A DNA stretch of 64,000 nucleotides, from contig NZ_JABAFQ010000006.1 of assembly GCF_012843705.1 (NCBI RefSeq), positions 1 to 64,000 on the forward strand, written 5' to 3'. Under the pieces are notes generated by a model. It saw nothing but the letters and a program-made list of their open reading frames with translations. It had not been told where the DNA came from and made no database searches. This DNA comes from Fusobacterium sp. FSA-380-WT-3A. GTDB taxonomy: Bacteria > Fusobacteriota > Fusobacteriia > Fusobacteriales > Fusobacteriaceae. Below, piece by piece: positions 1 through 9,600 of the stretch (within the stretch, counting starts at the first letter, position 1; every line of letters starts with the position of its first letter). The position numbers were made by a program, and so were the translations under genes.

Positions 1-30
1 TAACACTTACCGTTATTTAAACACCAAAAT
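1..30 (-). rRNA. 5S rRNA, 5' end only (cut by window edge)
   Basis: Read on the minus strand, these bases give TTTTGGTG followed by a loop-A-like AT stretch and GGTAAGTGTTA. This resembles the first ~30 nt of bacterial 5S rRNA, where UUUGGUG starts helix I. The rest of the gene lies outside the window, so neither the helix I partner strand nor the conserved CCGAAC loop can be checked. A perfect consensus promoter 75 bases upstream supports a stable RNA. No 23S 3' end lies upstream, so 5S appears to be the first gene of its transcript. It could instead be another RNA that happens to begin similarly. Confidence 0.5.
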
Positions 31-98
31 ATGGTTGTTTGCTTGTCATATATCTCTATTCTGTTGTTAATGTCCTTAGTTCCGTATCTCACGGACAA
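31..98 (-). other. Leader of the rRNA-type transcript
   Basis: This is the transcribed leader between the predicted start (about 97-98) and the putative 5S gene. On the minus strand it opens with a small hairpin (TCCGT/ACGGA arms, 81-95). It also contains CTTGTC near its 5' end and GACAAG near its 3' end, which could form a long-range stem before the mature RNA. Such a stem is typical of precursor processing sites, but no boxA-like element was recognised. Confidence 0.35.
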
Positions 99-103
99 GA
101 TTA

Positions 104-132
104 ATTATACCTTAGAAATTAAAATATGTCAA
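104..132 (-). promoter_or_regulatory. Strong rRNA-type promoter (TTGACA-17-TATAAT)
   Basis: The minus strand reads TTGACA (127-132), a 17-base spacer and TATAAT (104-109). Both hexamers and the spacing are perfect sigma-70 consensus. Upstream sequence is long A/T tracts that could act as an UP element. The start is expected near 97-98, leading into the 5S-like sequence at the window edge. Confidence 0.85.
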
Positions 133-230
133 CATATTTTTAAAATATTTTTATGTTTTTATTTTTTTTCTTTATTTTCCAATATTTTTTAATAATTTTA
201 AATCAATTTGATGAAAAATATAATATAAAA

Positions 231-275
231 ATTACACTTTATCTTTAAAATTAAAATTTTAAGGTAAAGTGTAAT
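231..275 (-). terminator. Rho-independent terminator of the binding-protein gene
   Basis: Arms ATTACACTTTA (231-241) and TAAAGTGTAAT (265-275) form an 11-bp stem around an AT-rich interior that can pair further. On the minus strand the stem is followed by TTTTTATA. It lies 13 bases past the stop of the lipoprotein gene and separates it from the rRNA-type promoter. Confidence 0.75.
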
Positions 276-287
276 TTAATATTTTAT

Positions 288-1232
288 TTAGTCTATTATA
301 ATAGCTCTTTCTTTTAATATTTCTGGTAATTCTATTCCTAATTCCTTCATAGAAGTTCTATTAATTAATAAAACTGTATTTTCTAATGTTTCAATTGGTA
401 TATCATTAGGTTTTTTACCATTTAATATTTCTATAGCCATTTCACCAGCTTGATATCCTGAATTTTTATAACTAATAGTTTCAGTCGCTAGTGCTCCTTG
501 TTTTATTTGATCCTCTATACAGCCTATTACTGGAACTTTATTTTCTTTTGCTTTTGATAATACAAGTGGTGTAGCCGCTACTATTAAATTATCAGTTGGT
601 GTATAAAGAACATCTACTTCTTTTAAAATTACATCCATTGCTTGACCTATTTCATTTATATTTGTTATGCCTTTTTCTACAATTTCGTACCCATATTTAT
701 TACTTTCTTTTTTTAATATATCTACTAATACTAAAGAATTTTCTTCGCTTGTATTGTATACAACACCTATTTTTTTAGCAGTTGGTAATAAAATTTTTAT
801 AAGTTCTACCTGTTTTTCTACTGGAGCCATATCACTAACTCCTGTTACATTAGCTCCTATAAGTCCTGCAGATATTGGATCTGTTACAGCCGCTACAATT
901 ATAGGTATTTCTTTTGTTACATTATACATTGCTTGAGAAGATGGTGTTGATATTGCCAAAACTAAATCTTTTTTATCTTGAACATATGAATTTGCTATAG
1001 TTTGTGCAGTACCAAAATCTCCTTGAGCATTTTGATAATCTATTTCAACTTTTGTTTCATCATATCCTTTATCTTTTAAACACTCCTTAAAACCTACTAC
1101 AACCTCATCCAAAGCAGCATGCTCTATTATTTGTGTTATTCCAATTTTTATCTTTTCTTCTTTTTTTTCTCCACATCCAACTAATACTCCTAATATTGAT
1201 AAAATTAATAATATTTTTTTCATCATCTTCAT
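288..1232 (-). CDS. ABC transporter substrate-binding lipoprotein (PF04392/TrpX type)
   Basis: A 314-residue periplasmic binding protein of the ABC_sub_bind family, whose studied members (TrpX, BC-type proteins) bind aromatic amino acids such as tryptophan. An N-terminal signal with lipobox LVGC places the lipidated cysteine at residue 20, so it should be anchored in a membrane. Family-like stretches are visible: ITQIIEHAALDE near the start, AISTPSSQA, and VAAVTDPISAGL. A good AGGAGGA site precedes the ATG. No permease or ATPase gene flanks it: downstream is its own terminator and then an rRNA-type promoter, upstream is about 500 bp without genes. It therefore appears monocistronic, and its transporter partners must be encoded elsewhere. 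The ligand cannot be read from sequence. Confidence 0.85.
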   Translation of the reverse strand: MKMMKKILLILSILGVLVGCGEKKEEKIKIGITQIIEHAALDEVVVGFKECLKDKGYDETKVEIDYQNAQGDFGTAQTIANSYVQDKKDLVLAISTPSSQAMYNVTKEIPIIVAAVTDPISAGLIGANVTGVSDMAPVEKQVELIKILLPTAKKIGVVYNTSEENSLVLVDILKKESNKYGYEIVEKGITNINEIGQAMDVILKEVDVLYTPTDNLIVAATPLVLSKAKENKVPVIGCIEDQIKQGALATETISYKNSGYQAGEMAIEILNGKKPNDIPIETLENTVLLINRTSMKELGIELPEILKERAIIID

Positions 1233-1740
1233 TTCCTCCTAAAATTAAAAATTTATTTATGAAATAATAATAACATATTTTAATTTTAGTTTATAGATAA
1301 CAATTTTTTTATTTTTTTGTTCTCTATTTCTATCAATTTTATTTTCTATTTATTTATTTTCACAATTATTAGAATAATTAAAATTGTTCGATATTTATTT
1401 ATTTTCTTAATAATTACAAGTCTCTTAATAGAATTTTTATCTTTTTAATATAATATACTTTTACTTTTTTACAAAAAATAACTTAAAAACCTTTTAATAC
1501 TTTTTCTCCTTATTATTTTAATAAATTCAAAATTCTTTATACAATATCAATCTTTTTTTTAATTATAATTTTTTTAATTTCTTTTCTTATCTTTTTGATA
1601 AATTTTTTTATCATAAATATAAATTTCTCTATATTTTATCTATTTTTATCATATTTTGATAATTTTTCTAAACTGTTCTCTCCTATATCTTTTTAATTTT
1701 CTATAAATTTTAGTTAAAAATTATAATTTCTTATATAATA
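1233..1740. other. Gene-free AT-rich spacer, about 500 bp
   Basis: Almost entirely A/T with long T runs on the plus strand. No open frame with a ribosome-binding site, no tRNA fold, no T-box sequence and no strong GC-containing hairpin was seen until the hppA terminator. The promoter of the lipoprotein gene must lie near 1240-1330, but I could not choose a convincing -35/-10 pair. Confidence 0.6.
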
Positions 1741-1782
1741 AAAAAAAGATTGATAAAGTGATCTATTTATCAATCTTTTTTT
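1741..1782 (-). terminator. Terminator of hppA (bidirectional shape)
   Basis: AAAAAAAGATTGATAAA pairs with TTTATCAATCTTTTTTT around a short loop. This gives a long stem with a T run on either strand. It lies just beyond the hppA stop codon and should end hppA transcription. Confidence 0.85.
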
Positions 1783-1803
1783 ATTCTTATTTAAAATTTA
1801 ACA

Positions 1804-3813
1804 CTAAATGAACTTTACAAATAAAGGTACTAATACTAAAGAAACTATTGTCATTAATTTTATTAAGATATTTAAAGCTGGTCCAGAAGTGTCTTTAAAT
1901 GGATCTCCTACTGTATCTCCAACAACTGCTGCTTTATGTCTATCTGATCCTTTTTTATCTCCTTTATATCCACCTTCAATTTGCTTCTTACCATTATCCC
2001 AAGCTCCACCAGCATTTGCCATCATTATAGCCATTAATATTCCTGTAACTAATGCTCCTGCTAATAATCCTCCTAATGCTTCAACAGACCAAAGTCCAAC
2101 AACAACTGGAGCTACTATAGCCAATATTCCTGGAACTATCATTTGTTTTAATGATGAATGTGTAGAAATTTCAACACATTTTCTATAATCAGGTTTTGCT
2201 TTTTTCTCCATAATTCCTGGGATTTCTCTAAATTGTCTTCTAACTTCTTCAACCATTTCCATTGCAGCTTTTCCTACTGCTGTCATAGTTAATGCAGAGA
2301 ATAAGAATGTTAACATTCCTCCTATAAATAATCCAACAATTACATCTGGATTAGTTACATCTATTCTTAATTCATCAGCTGTTAAATTATTAACTGCTTC
2401 TCTATAAGATGCAAATAATGATAAAGCTGTTAATGCTGCAGACCCTACTGCAAATCCTTTTCCTACTGCTGCTGTAGAGTTTCCTACTGCATCTAATTTA
2501 TCTGTACATTCTCTTACTTCGTGAGGTAATTCAGACATTTCTGCTATTCCACCAGCATTATCTGCTACTGGTCCATAAGCATCAACTGCTACTACCATTC
2601 CTGTAGTTGCTAACATTCCGACTGCTGCTATAGCGATTCCATATAATCCAGCTGTTTTAAATGCTACTAAAATTGCTGCTGATATAACAATAATAGGTGC
2701 TACTGTAGATTCCATTCCAACTGCTAATCCTTCTATTATAGCTGTAGCTGCTCCTGTTCCTGCAGCATCAGAAATTCTATTAACAGCTGTTTTTCCTGTA
2801 TCTGTATATATTCCTGTAAAGTAAGCTATTAATATACCAGCTACCAATCCAGCAACAATAGCCCAAAATACTCCCATAGGCATTGCTAAAAATTTAACAA
2901 TTCCAAAAGATGCTACTATCGTTAAAATTCCAGCTATTCTTGTTCCACCTTCTAATTTAGCATGTACTTTACTTGGGTCATCTGTTTTTACTGTTACAGT
3001 TGCTAAAATTGAAGCTATAATTCCAAATCCTGATAATAAAATTGGAGCTACTACATACCCCATATTATTTAATTGTTGAGCTGTTAAAAATCCTAATGTT
3101 ACAGCTGCAATTATAGAACCAACATAAGATTCAAATAAGTCTGCTCCCATACCTGCAACGTCTCCAACGTTATCTCCAACGTTATCAGCTATTGTTGCTG
3201 GGTTTCTTGGGTCATCCTCAGGAATTCCTGCTTCTACTTTTCCAACTAAGTCAGCTCCAACGTCAGCAGCTTTAGTATAAATTCCTCCTCCAACTCTTGC
3301 AAATAATGCTATTGAAGAAGCTCCCATTCCAAATCCTGTTAAATCAGCAAATGCTGTTGCATCTTGACCAAATACTAACATTAATAAAGATAACATTAAC
3401 ATTCCTAATCCAACAACTGAAAGTCCCATAACTGCTCCACCAGAGAAGGCAACGTCTAAGGCTTTTGCTAATCCTCCTTCTTTGGCAGCAATTGAAGTTC
3501 TTCCATTTGCTTTAGTAGCTATTCTCATTCCAATGTTACCTGCTAATGCTGATGTAACTGCTCCTAATACAAATGCTATTGCTGTGTTTACAGAAATAAA
3601 AAATCCTAATATTACAGCTACTCCGACAACAAACCAAACTAAAATTTTATATTCTGCTACTAAGAAAGCCATTGCTCCTTCTCTTATAGCCTCTGTTATT
3701 TCAGCAACTCTTGGTATGTTGATTTCATAACTTTCAACTTTTTTAGAATAGAAAAATGCTGCTATTAAAGCTAATATTCCAGCACCTATTCCTAGATACA
3801 ATATTTGTTCCAT
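1804..3813 (-). CDS. hppA: K+-dependent membrane-bound pyrophosphatase (ion pump)
   Basis: A 669-residue polytopic membrane pyrophosphatase. It hydrolyses PPi and pumps Na+ and/or H+ across the cytoplasmic membrane. The PPi-binding signature is intact: [20 protein letters not shown] at about residues 180-200, followed by [20 protein letters not shown]. Near residue 445 the sequence reads [15 protein letters not shown]. Alanine rather than lysine after GNST/GNTT is the hallmark of the K+-dependent class. Many K+-dependent enzymes in anaerobes pump Na+, but ion choice cannot be settled by eye. It has its own promoter (3846-3874), an AGGAGG site and a terminator, so it is monocistronic. It would recover PPi energy from biosynthesis and feed Na+ symporters such as the AgcS protein encoded at 40100-41491. 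Confidence 0.96.
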   Translation of the reverse strand: MEQILYLGIGAGILALIAAFFYSKKVESYEINIPRVAEITEAIREGAMAFLVAEYKILVWFVVGVAVILGFFISVNTAIAFVLGAVTSALAGNIGMRIATKANGRTSIAAKEGGLAKALDVAFSGGAVMGLSVVGLGMLMLSLLMLVFGQDATAFADLTGFGMGASSIALFARVGGGIYTKAADVGADLVGKVEAGIPEDDPRNPATIADNVGDNVGDVAGMGADLFESYVGSIIAAVTLGFLTAQQLNNMGYVVAPILLSGFGIIASILATVTVKTDDPSKVHAKLEGGTRIAGILTIVASFGIVKFLAMPMGVFWAIVAGLVAGILIAYFTGIYTDTGKTAVNRISDAAGTGAATAIIEGLAVGMESTVAPIIVISAAILVAFKTAGLYGIAIAAVGMLATTGMVVAVDAYGPVADNAGGIAEMSELPHEVRECTDKLDAVGNSTAAVGKGFAVGSAALTALSLFASYREAVNNLTADELRIDVTNPDVIVGLFIGGMLTFLFSALTMTAVGKAAMEMVEEVRRQFREIPGIMEKKAKPDYRKCVEISTHSSLKQMIVPGILAIVAPVVVGLWSVEALGGLLAGALVTGILMAIMMANAGGAWDNGKKQIEGGYKGDKKGSDRHKAAVVGDTVGDPFKDTSGPALNILIKLMTIVSLVLVPLFVKFI

Positions 3814-3845
3814 TTTAACCTCCTAAAAATTTTTCATACCTTATT

Positions 3846-3874
3846 ATTATATTAATTTCTTAAAATATTTTCAA
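3846..3874 (-). promoter_or_regulatory. hppA promoter (TTGAAA-17-TATAAT)
   Basis: The minus strand has TTGAAA (3869-3874), a 17-base spacer and TATAAT (3846-3851), about 33 bases before the hppA start. The -35 sits only 12 bases after the apbE stop codon. Confidence 0.75.
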
Positions 3875-3885
3875 GTTTTTTCTTA

Positions 3886-4890
3886 TTAAATTTTAAAATT
3901 TTTTGATTTTGTTATACTATTATCAGTTTTTACGATTAAAAATTCAACATTATTTTCATTAGAAAAATTTTTTATCTTTTCTTCAGTCATTCCAAAAAAG
4001 CTTGTTGAATAAATGTCAGCTAAAAAAGCAGATGAACAAATAACTACAACCATTCTCTTGTCATTTATTGGATATCCAGTATTTTTATTCATTATATGAT
4101 GATATTTTTCTCCTGATATTTCTACATATGTTTGATAATCTCCAGAAACTCCTATGGATTTATCTTTAATCTCTAGTACTCCTAACCTTTCATTTTGATT
4201 TTTAGGATTTTGTAATCCTATTTTCCAAGAACTTCCATCCATTTTTCCATTTATAGTTGCAATACTAGAAATCGAAGAAATAAAACCATTTCTTATACCA
4301 TTTTCTCTTAAAATTTCTTTTGCTCTATCTAAAGCATATCCTTTTAAAAACGAACCTGTATCAATTTTTATATTCTTTTCTTTAGTTAAAATTCCATCTT
4401 TTATTTTTACTTTAGAAAAATCTATATTTTTTTTAACTTCTTCTATTTCTTTTTGACTTGGAACTGATTTTCTTGCTTCTTCACCAAATCCCCATAACTT
4501 CAATAAAGGTTCTATTGTTATATCATATATACCATCTGTTACTTCATACATCTTCTGTATTTCATTAAAGATATATTTTCCTTCTTCATCTAACTCTATT
4601 TTTTCAATTTCAGAATTATTAAGTTTATATATTAATGAATTTTTATTCTTACTATTATATTTATTATCTATTCTTGCTATTTCATTAAAAGCTTTTTCCA
4701 TAATTGAATTAGCTTTTTCTTTATTATCAGAGTAGATTATCATTTGAATATAAGTACCAAATAAAAATCTTTCTTGAGTAAATTTTTCTGGTGTTTTTTT
4801 ACATCCAATTATTGAAATAATAAAAAATATTAAGAATAAATTTTTTAAGAATTTATTAGTCTTCAACTTTTTCATCTTTTTCATATGCAT
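3886..4890 (-). CDS. ApbE-family FAD:protein FMN transferase, divergent, lipoprotein
   Basis: A 334-residue ApbE-family protein. Members attach FMN covalently to threonine of target proteins such as RnfG/RnfD or NqrB/C at the outer face of the membrane. A lipoprotein signal ends at IIGC (Cys30). Family landmarks include RFLFGTYIQM, LLKLWGFG, the KGYALD stretch, GVSGDY, and ADIYSTSFF, which keeps the metal-site Asp and Thr. Two motifs are atypical: the usual A-G-G-D region reads ISSIS, and the usual HHI(I/L)DPxTGYP reads HHIMNKNTGYP. It may be a paralogue with altered activity. The start overlaps rpoZ by 35 bases. It follows rpoZ in the yicC-gmk-rpoZ-apbE unit and has no clear terminator of its own. 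Confidence 0.85.
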   Translation of the reverse strand: MHMKKMKKLKTNKFLKNLFLIFFIISIIGCKKTPEKFTQERFLFGTYIQMIIYSDNKEKANSIMEKAFNEIARIDNKYNSKNKNSLIYKLNNSEIEKIELDEEGKYIFNEIQKMYEVTDGIYDITIEPLLKLWGFGEEARKSVPSQKEIEEVKKNIDFSKVKIKDGILTKEKNIKIDTGSFLKGYALDRAKEILRENGIRNGFISSISSIATINGKMDGSSWKIGLQNPKNQNERLGVLEIKDKSIGVSGDYQTYVEISGEKYHHIMNKNTGYPINDKRMVVVICSSAFLADIYSTSFFGMTEEKIKNFSNENNVEFLIVKTDNSITKSKNFKI

Positions 4891-5074
4891 AAGTTATTTT
4901 TCCTTCAACTAATTCTTTAAAAACTTTTTTCATTAAAGGATCTTTTTTATTTGTTTTTACTAAAAGAGGTTTTCCTTTTATAATTTCTCTCATTCTTTTT
5001 CCTGTTGTTAATGTTAAAATATATTTGTTTGGAATTTTTTCTAATAATAAATCATATGTTATTTCTTGTTTCAT
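4856..5074 (-). CDS. rpoZ: RNA polymerase omega subunit
   Basis: A 72-residue RpoZ. Omega chaperones beta' during RNA polymerase assembly. It has the expected order: a tyrosine/leucine-rich start, the EKIPNKY motif (family LEKIPNRF), the TGKRMREI helix, PLLVKT, and a C-terminal ELVEGKITY segment that matches the family ALREIAEGKI. It is slightly shorter than the E. coli protein. The start ATG overlaps the gmk stop by one base (TAATG), so the two should be translationally coupled. The gmk-rpoZ pairing is common in bacteria. Confidence 0.92.
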   Translation of the reverse strand: MKQEITYDLLLEKIPNKYILTLTTGKRMREIIKGKPLLVKTNKKDPLMKKVFKELVEGKITYAYEKDEKVED

Positions 5075-5637
5075 TATTTTTCCTCCTCTTTACTTCTTAT
5101 TATATTAATTAATTCTTCACAAGATTTTTCAACTGTATAATTAATTATTGTTGTATCATACTCTTTTTCATATTCTAGTTCTTTTAATGAATTTTTTAAT
5201 CTTAATTGAATAGTTTCTTCACTGTCAGTTTTTCTACCTCTTAATCTTTGTTCTAATTCTTCTTTTGTTGGAGTTTTAAAAAATATCATATTAGCATTTG
5301 GATATTTTGCTTTTACTTGTAATCCACCCTGTACATCTATTTCTAATATTACATTTTCTCCACTTGCTAATCTATTTTCTACTTCAGATTTTAAAGTACC
5401 ATAATAATTTTCATGTACTTTTGCATATTCTAAAAATTCATCATTTTTTAATCTTTTTTCAAACTCTTCTATAGTAAGAAAATAATAATCTTTTCCATCT
5501 ACTTCTCCAACTCTTGGTTTCCTAGTAGTAGCAGATGTAGCTAAATTTATATTTAACATTTTCCTGACAAGTCTACATATTGTTGATTTTCCAGCTCCAC
5601 TTGGTCCTGAAACTACAAATAAATTTCCTTTACTCAT
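5074..5637 (-). CDS. gmk: Guanylate kinase
   Basis: A 187-residue guanylate kinase, converting GMP and ATP to GDP and ADP in the cytoplasm. The P-loop GPSGAGKST is at residues 11-19. It is followed by the GMP-binding segment with ATTRKPRVGEVDGKDYYF and the lid region RLRGRKTDSEETIQ. Length matches the family. It sits 31 bases after yicC and overlaps rpoZ by one base, the widely conserved yicC-gmk-rpoZ order. Confidence 0.97.
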   Translation of the reverse strand: MSKGNLFVVSGPSGAGKSTICRLVRKMLNINLATSATTRKPRVGEVDGKDYYFLTIEEFEKRLKNDEFLEYAKVHENYYGTLKSEVENRLASGENVILEIDVQGGLQVKAKYPNANMIFFKTPTKEELEQRLRGRKTDSEETIQLRLKNSLKELEYEKEYDTTIINYTVEKSCEELINIIRSKEEEK

Positions 5638-5668
5638 AATTTTCCTCCGTATTTCTATTCCAATTTGA

Positions 5669-6541
5669 TTATTCTATATTCATTGCTTGTTCTCTAATTT
5701 TTTCAATTTCATTTTTACATTCTACAACAATTTTTGAAATTTCATATGAAGATGATTTTACTCCTGTAGTATTTAACTCTCTAAAAATTTCTTGTAAAAT
5801 AAAATCTATTTTTTTACCTACTATCTTATCCTCAGATTTTATTTCTATTTCTAATTGCTTTAAATGACTATCTAGTCTTGATATCTCTTCAGATATATCA
5901 CTTCTATCTGTAAAAAGTAATATTTCTTTTAAAATATCTTCTTCATTAAAAGAAACTTCTTCTTTTATATTTTCTAATCTTTTTAATAATTTTTCTTTAT
6001 AAATAGCAACAACTTGATTTTTATATTTTTTTATTTCAGTTATTCTTTCTTTTATAAATTCAAGTCTTTCTATAAAGTATTTTTTTAATCTATTTCCTTC
6101 TGTATCTTTAAATTCTAAAAATTCTTCTAATAAATTATCTAGTTTAGAAAAAATAATTTCTTCATAATCATTATAATCATTTTCTTTTCTTTTTATGACA
6201 TTAAAATTTCTTATTAAATAATCCATTTTATTAGTAAATTTTTCACCAAAATTATTTTCCATATCTGTTAAAACTTTTAAATAAGCTTTACAAATTTGTT
6301 CATCATATTCAAAAAGATTTTCAATTTCTCTTCTATCTTCGAAATCTATTTTTAAATCTATACTTCCTCTAGTTACTTTTTCACCAATTTTTGTTCTAAT
6401 TTTAGTTTCTAAAAAATTTAAAGAAGCTGGCATTTTTATCTTTAAATTTAAATTTTTATTATTAACACTCTTTATTTCCATATCAATTATAAAATTTTCA
6501 TCTTGATGTGAATATTTAGAGTATCCTGTCATACTTCTCAT
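5669..6541 (-). CDS. yicC: YicC/YloC family endoribonuclease
   Basis: A 290-residue YicC-family protein. It opens with MRSMTGYSKY, the family's diagnostic start, and ends with the conserved region around LQEIFRELNTTGVKSSSYEI. Studied members are endoribonucleases involved in RNA turnover. A central charged, coiled-coil-rich section is visible. It is the first gene of the yicC-gmk-rpoZ-apbE unit. Only about 60 bases separate it from rpoC, and those carry the rpoC terminator, so some expression may come from read-through. No separate promoter could be recognised. Confidence 0.9.
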   Translation of the reverse strand: MRSMTGYSKYSHQDENFIIDMEIKSVNNKNLNLKIKMPASLNFLETKIRTKIGEKVTRGSIDLKIDFEDRREIENLFEYDEQICKAYLKVLTDMENNFGEKFTNKMDYLIRNFNVIKRKENDYNDYEEIIFSKLDNLLEEFLEFKDTEGNRLKKYFIERLEFIKERITEIKKYKNQVVAIYKEKLLKRLENIKEEVSFNEEDILKEILLFTDRSDISEEISRLDSHLKQLEIEIKSEDKIVGKKIDFILQEIFRELNTTGVKSSSYEISKIVVECKNEIEKIREQAMNIE

Positions 6542-6568
6542 AAGGTTCTCCTTTGTTTTCAGATGACA

Positions 6569-6594
6569 AAATAGGCGACCTGTGTCGCCTATTT
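6569..6594 (-). terminator. Terminator after rpoC
   Basis: AAATAGGCGAC and GTCGCCTATTT form an 11-bp stem with a 4-base loop just beyond the rpoC stop. The T run is short on the minus strand (TTTTG), so read-through into yicC is possible. Its outer sequence nearly repeats that of the rplL-rpoB terminator. Confidence 0.75.
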
Positions 6595-6600
6595 ATTAAA

Positions 6601-9600
6601 TTACTGTTCCTCTTTTACTTCTTCTGGGATTATTCTTTTGTAATCTACATAACCTGTTCCAGCAGGTATTTTCTTACCAATAATTACATTTTCTTTTAAT
6701 CCTTCTAAGTAATCTTCCTTACCTTCTATTGCAGCGTTTGATAAAACTTTTGTTGTTTCTTGGAATGACGCAGCAGATATGAAACTTTCTGTATTAACAG
6801 CTGCTTTTGTAATACCTTGAATTACTGGCTCATATTCAACAAGTTTTTTACCTTTTGCTTTTAACTCTTCATTTTCTAAGTCAACTAGTCTCTTCTCAAT
6901 TACTTCATCTTCTAATAATAATGAAGAACCTGAATTTGTGATTCTAACTTTCTTAAACATTTGTTTAACAATAATTTCTATATGTTTATCATTTACAGTA
7001 ACCCCTTGGTCTCTGTATACTTGTTGTACAGACTCAAGAATGAACTGTTCAGCAGCTACTAATCCTTTAATATTTAATATATCATAAGGAGAAATAGCTC
7101 CTTCTGTTATTTTGTCTCCTGCTTTTATTAGCATTCCATCAGTTACTACTAAGTGATCCCCAACAGAAACTAAATATTCTTTAAATTTCTCTGGATTCAT
7201 TTCATCTTTTATTAAGATTACTCTCATACCTTTTTTCTTCTTAGCAGTAATTTCAACTTTTCCACTAACTTCGCTTAATAAAGCTTTTCCTTTTGGATTT
7301 CTTGCTTCAAATAATTCTTGTACTCTTGGAAGACCTCCAGTAATGTCTTTTGTTCCTTCTCCCTCTTTAATAAGTTTTGCAATTACTTGTCCTTTTGTTA
7401 CTTTATCTCCTTCATGAACCATCATATAAGCACCAAATGGAATTTGATAACTTGCTTTAACTTGTTTATTTTCATCTAATATAAGTAATCTAGGGTTAAC
7501 ATCACCAGAATCTAATGGTTTTACTGATAAATATTCAGTAACTCCATATTTACTATCATAATTTGATTTAATTGTTAATTCTTTATAAGCTACAATTCCT
7601 TCTTGGTCACAAATTATAGGTACATGATATGGATTTAAGTTAGCAAGAACTTGTCCTTTTTCAACCATATCCCCATCTTTTACTTTTAAGATAGACCCTG
7701 AAGGGATTTCGTGGTCATTATTTCCAATAGTAATTTTAGCTGATTGGCTAACAACAATCTCCTCTCCTGTTTCTTCACTTACAAGTATTTTTACATCTTT
7801 AAATACTACTTTTCCTGAGTTTTCAGCTTTTTTAGTTGTAGCTGAAGCTGTTGCTGTAGCAACTCCTCCTGTATGGAATGTTCTCATAGTAAGCTGTGTT
7901 CCTGGTTCTCCAATTGATTGAGCTGCAATAACTCCAACTGCTTCCCCAAGTAATACTTCTTTGTGGTTTGACAAATCCATTCCATAACATTTTTTACATA
8001 CACCTTTTTCTAATGAACATGTTAAAGGTGATCTAATTTTTACTTTTTGAATATTTAATTCTTCTATTCTCTTAATTAAATCTTTTCCAATTAAAGTATT
8101 TCTAGGAGCTATAACTTCACCATTTACAATTAAGTCTTCTGCTAATACTCTTCCATTTATTCTTTCTGATAATTTTTCTATTACTTTACCATCAGAAACT
8201 AGGTCAGAAACTTCAATTCCTTCATGAGTTCCACAATCTTCTGAATTAACTATAACTTCATGAGAAATATCTACTAATCTTCTTGTTAAATATCCTGAAT
8301 CGGCTGTTCTTAAAGCTGTATCGGCTAATCCTTTTCTAGCTCCATGTGATGACATAAAGAACTCTAATACTGTTAGTCCTTCACGGAAATTAGCTTTGAT
8401 AGGTACTTCTAGAATTCTACCTCTTGTATCGGCCATGTTACCTCTCATGGCAGCTAACTGTCTCATCTGTTGAATAGATCCTCTGGCTCCTGAAGTCGCC
8501 ATCATATAAACTGGGTTAAATTGGTCTAGTCCACCCATCATTGCATCTGTAACATCTTGAGTTGCTTGAGCCCAAACTGCTATAGTTTTTCTATATCTTT
8601 CTTCATTTATTATTTTTCCATCTTTATATTCTTGAGCTATAGCTGCTACATCTTCATCAGCTTTTTTTAAGATATCTTTTTTAACAGCTGGTATTTCTAG
8701 GTCCTCTACTCCAACAGAAACTCCAGCAAATGTTGAATAGTGATATCCAAAGTTTTTAATATCATTAATTATATCAGCTGTTTTTGAGAATCCATATCTA
8801 TCATATAAATCAGCTATTAATTTCTTTAATGGATTTTTTCCATAAGTCATATTATAATCTCTGATTTCTTCTGGTAAAATTTCAGAGAATAATATTCTTC
8901 CTGGAGTAGTTGTGACCATTTCTCCATTTATTCTTACTTTTATTATAGCATGTGTATCTATAACCCCATTTTCATAAGCTGTTAAAACTTGTTCTCTATT
9001 AGAGAATTCTTTTCCTTCTCCTCTACATCCAGGTCTATCTTTAGTCATATAGAAACATCCCATAACCATGTCTTGTCCTGGAACTGCTATTGGTTGTCCA
9101 TTAGATGGAGCTATAATATTATTAGGAGCAAGCATTAATAATTTTGCTTCCATTATAGCTTCTGGAGATAATACTAAATGTACTGCCATTTGGTCTCCGT
9201 CAAAGTCAGCATTGAAAGCTGAACATACCAATGGATGTAATCTAATTGCTTTTCCTTCTATTAATACTGGTTCAAAAGCTTGAATAGATAATCTATGTAA
9301 AGTCGGAGCTCTGTTTAATAATACAGGATGTCCTTCTATAACATCTTCTATAATATCCCATACTTTATCATCTGATTCTTCAACTAATTTTTTAGCTGTT
9401 TTTACATTAGAAGCTAATTCTCTTTTTACTAACTCTCTCATTATAAATGGTTTATATAACTCAAGAGCCATTTTCTTAGGAATTCCACATTGATTCATTT
9501 TTAATGAAGGTCCTACTACAATAACAGATCTTGCTGAATAGTCAACCCTTTTTCCTAGTAGATTTTGTCTAAATCTTCCTTGTTTTCCTTTTAACATATC

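Noticed and set aside
1233-1740. Possible riboswitch or T-box before the binding-protein gene
   Set aside because: No T-box sequence, GC-containing stems or known aptamer motif; the stretch is simple A/T.
1808-2188. Open frame antisense to hppA
   Set aside because: Lies fully inside a strongly conserved gene on the other strand, with no ribosome-binding site; AT-rich codon bias produces such shadow frames throughout the window.
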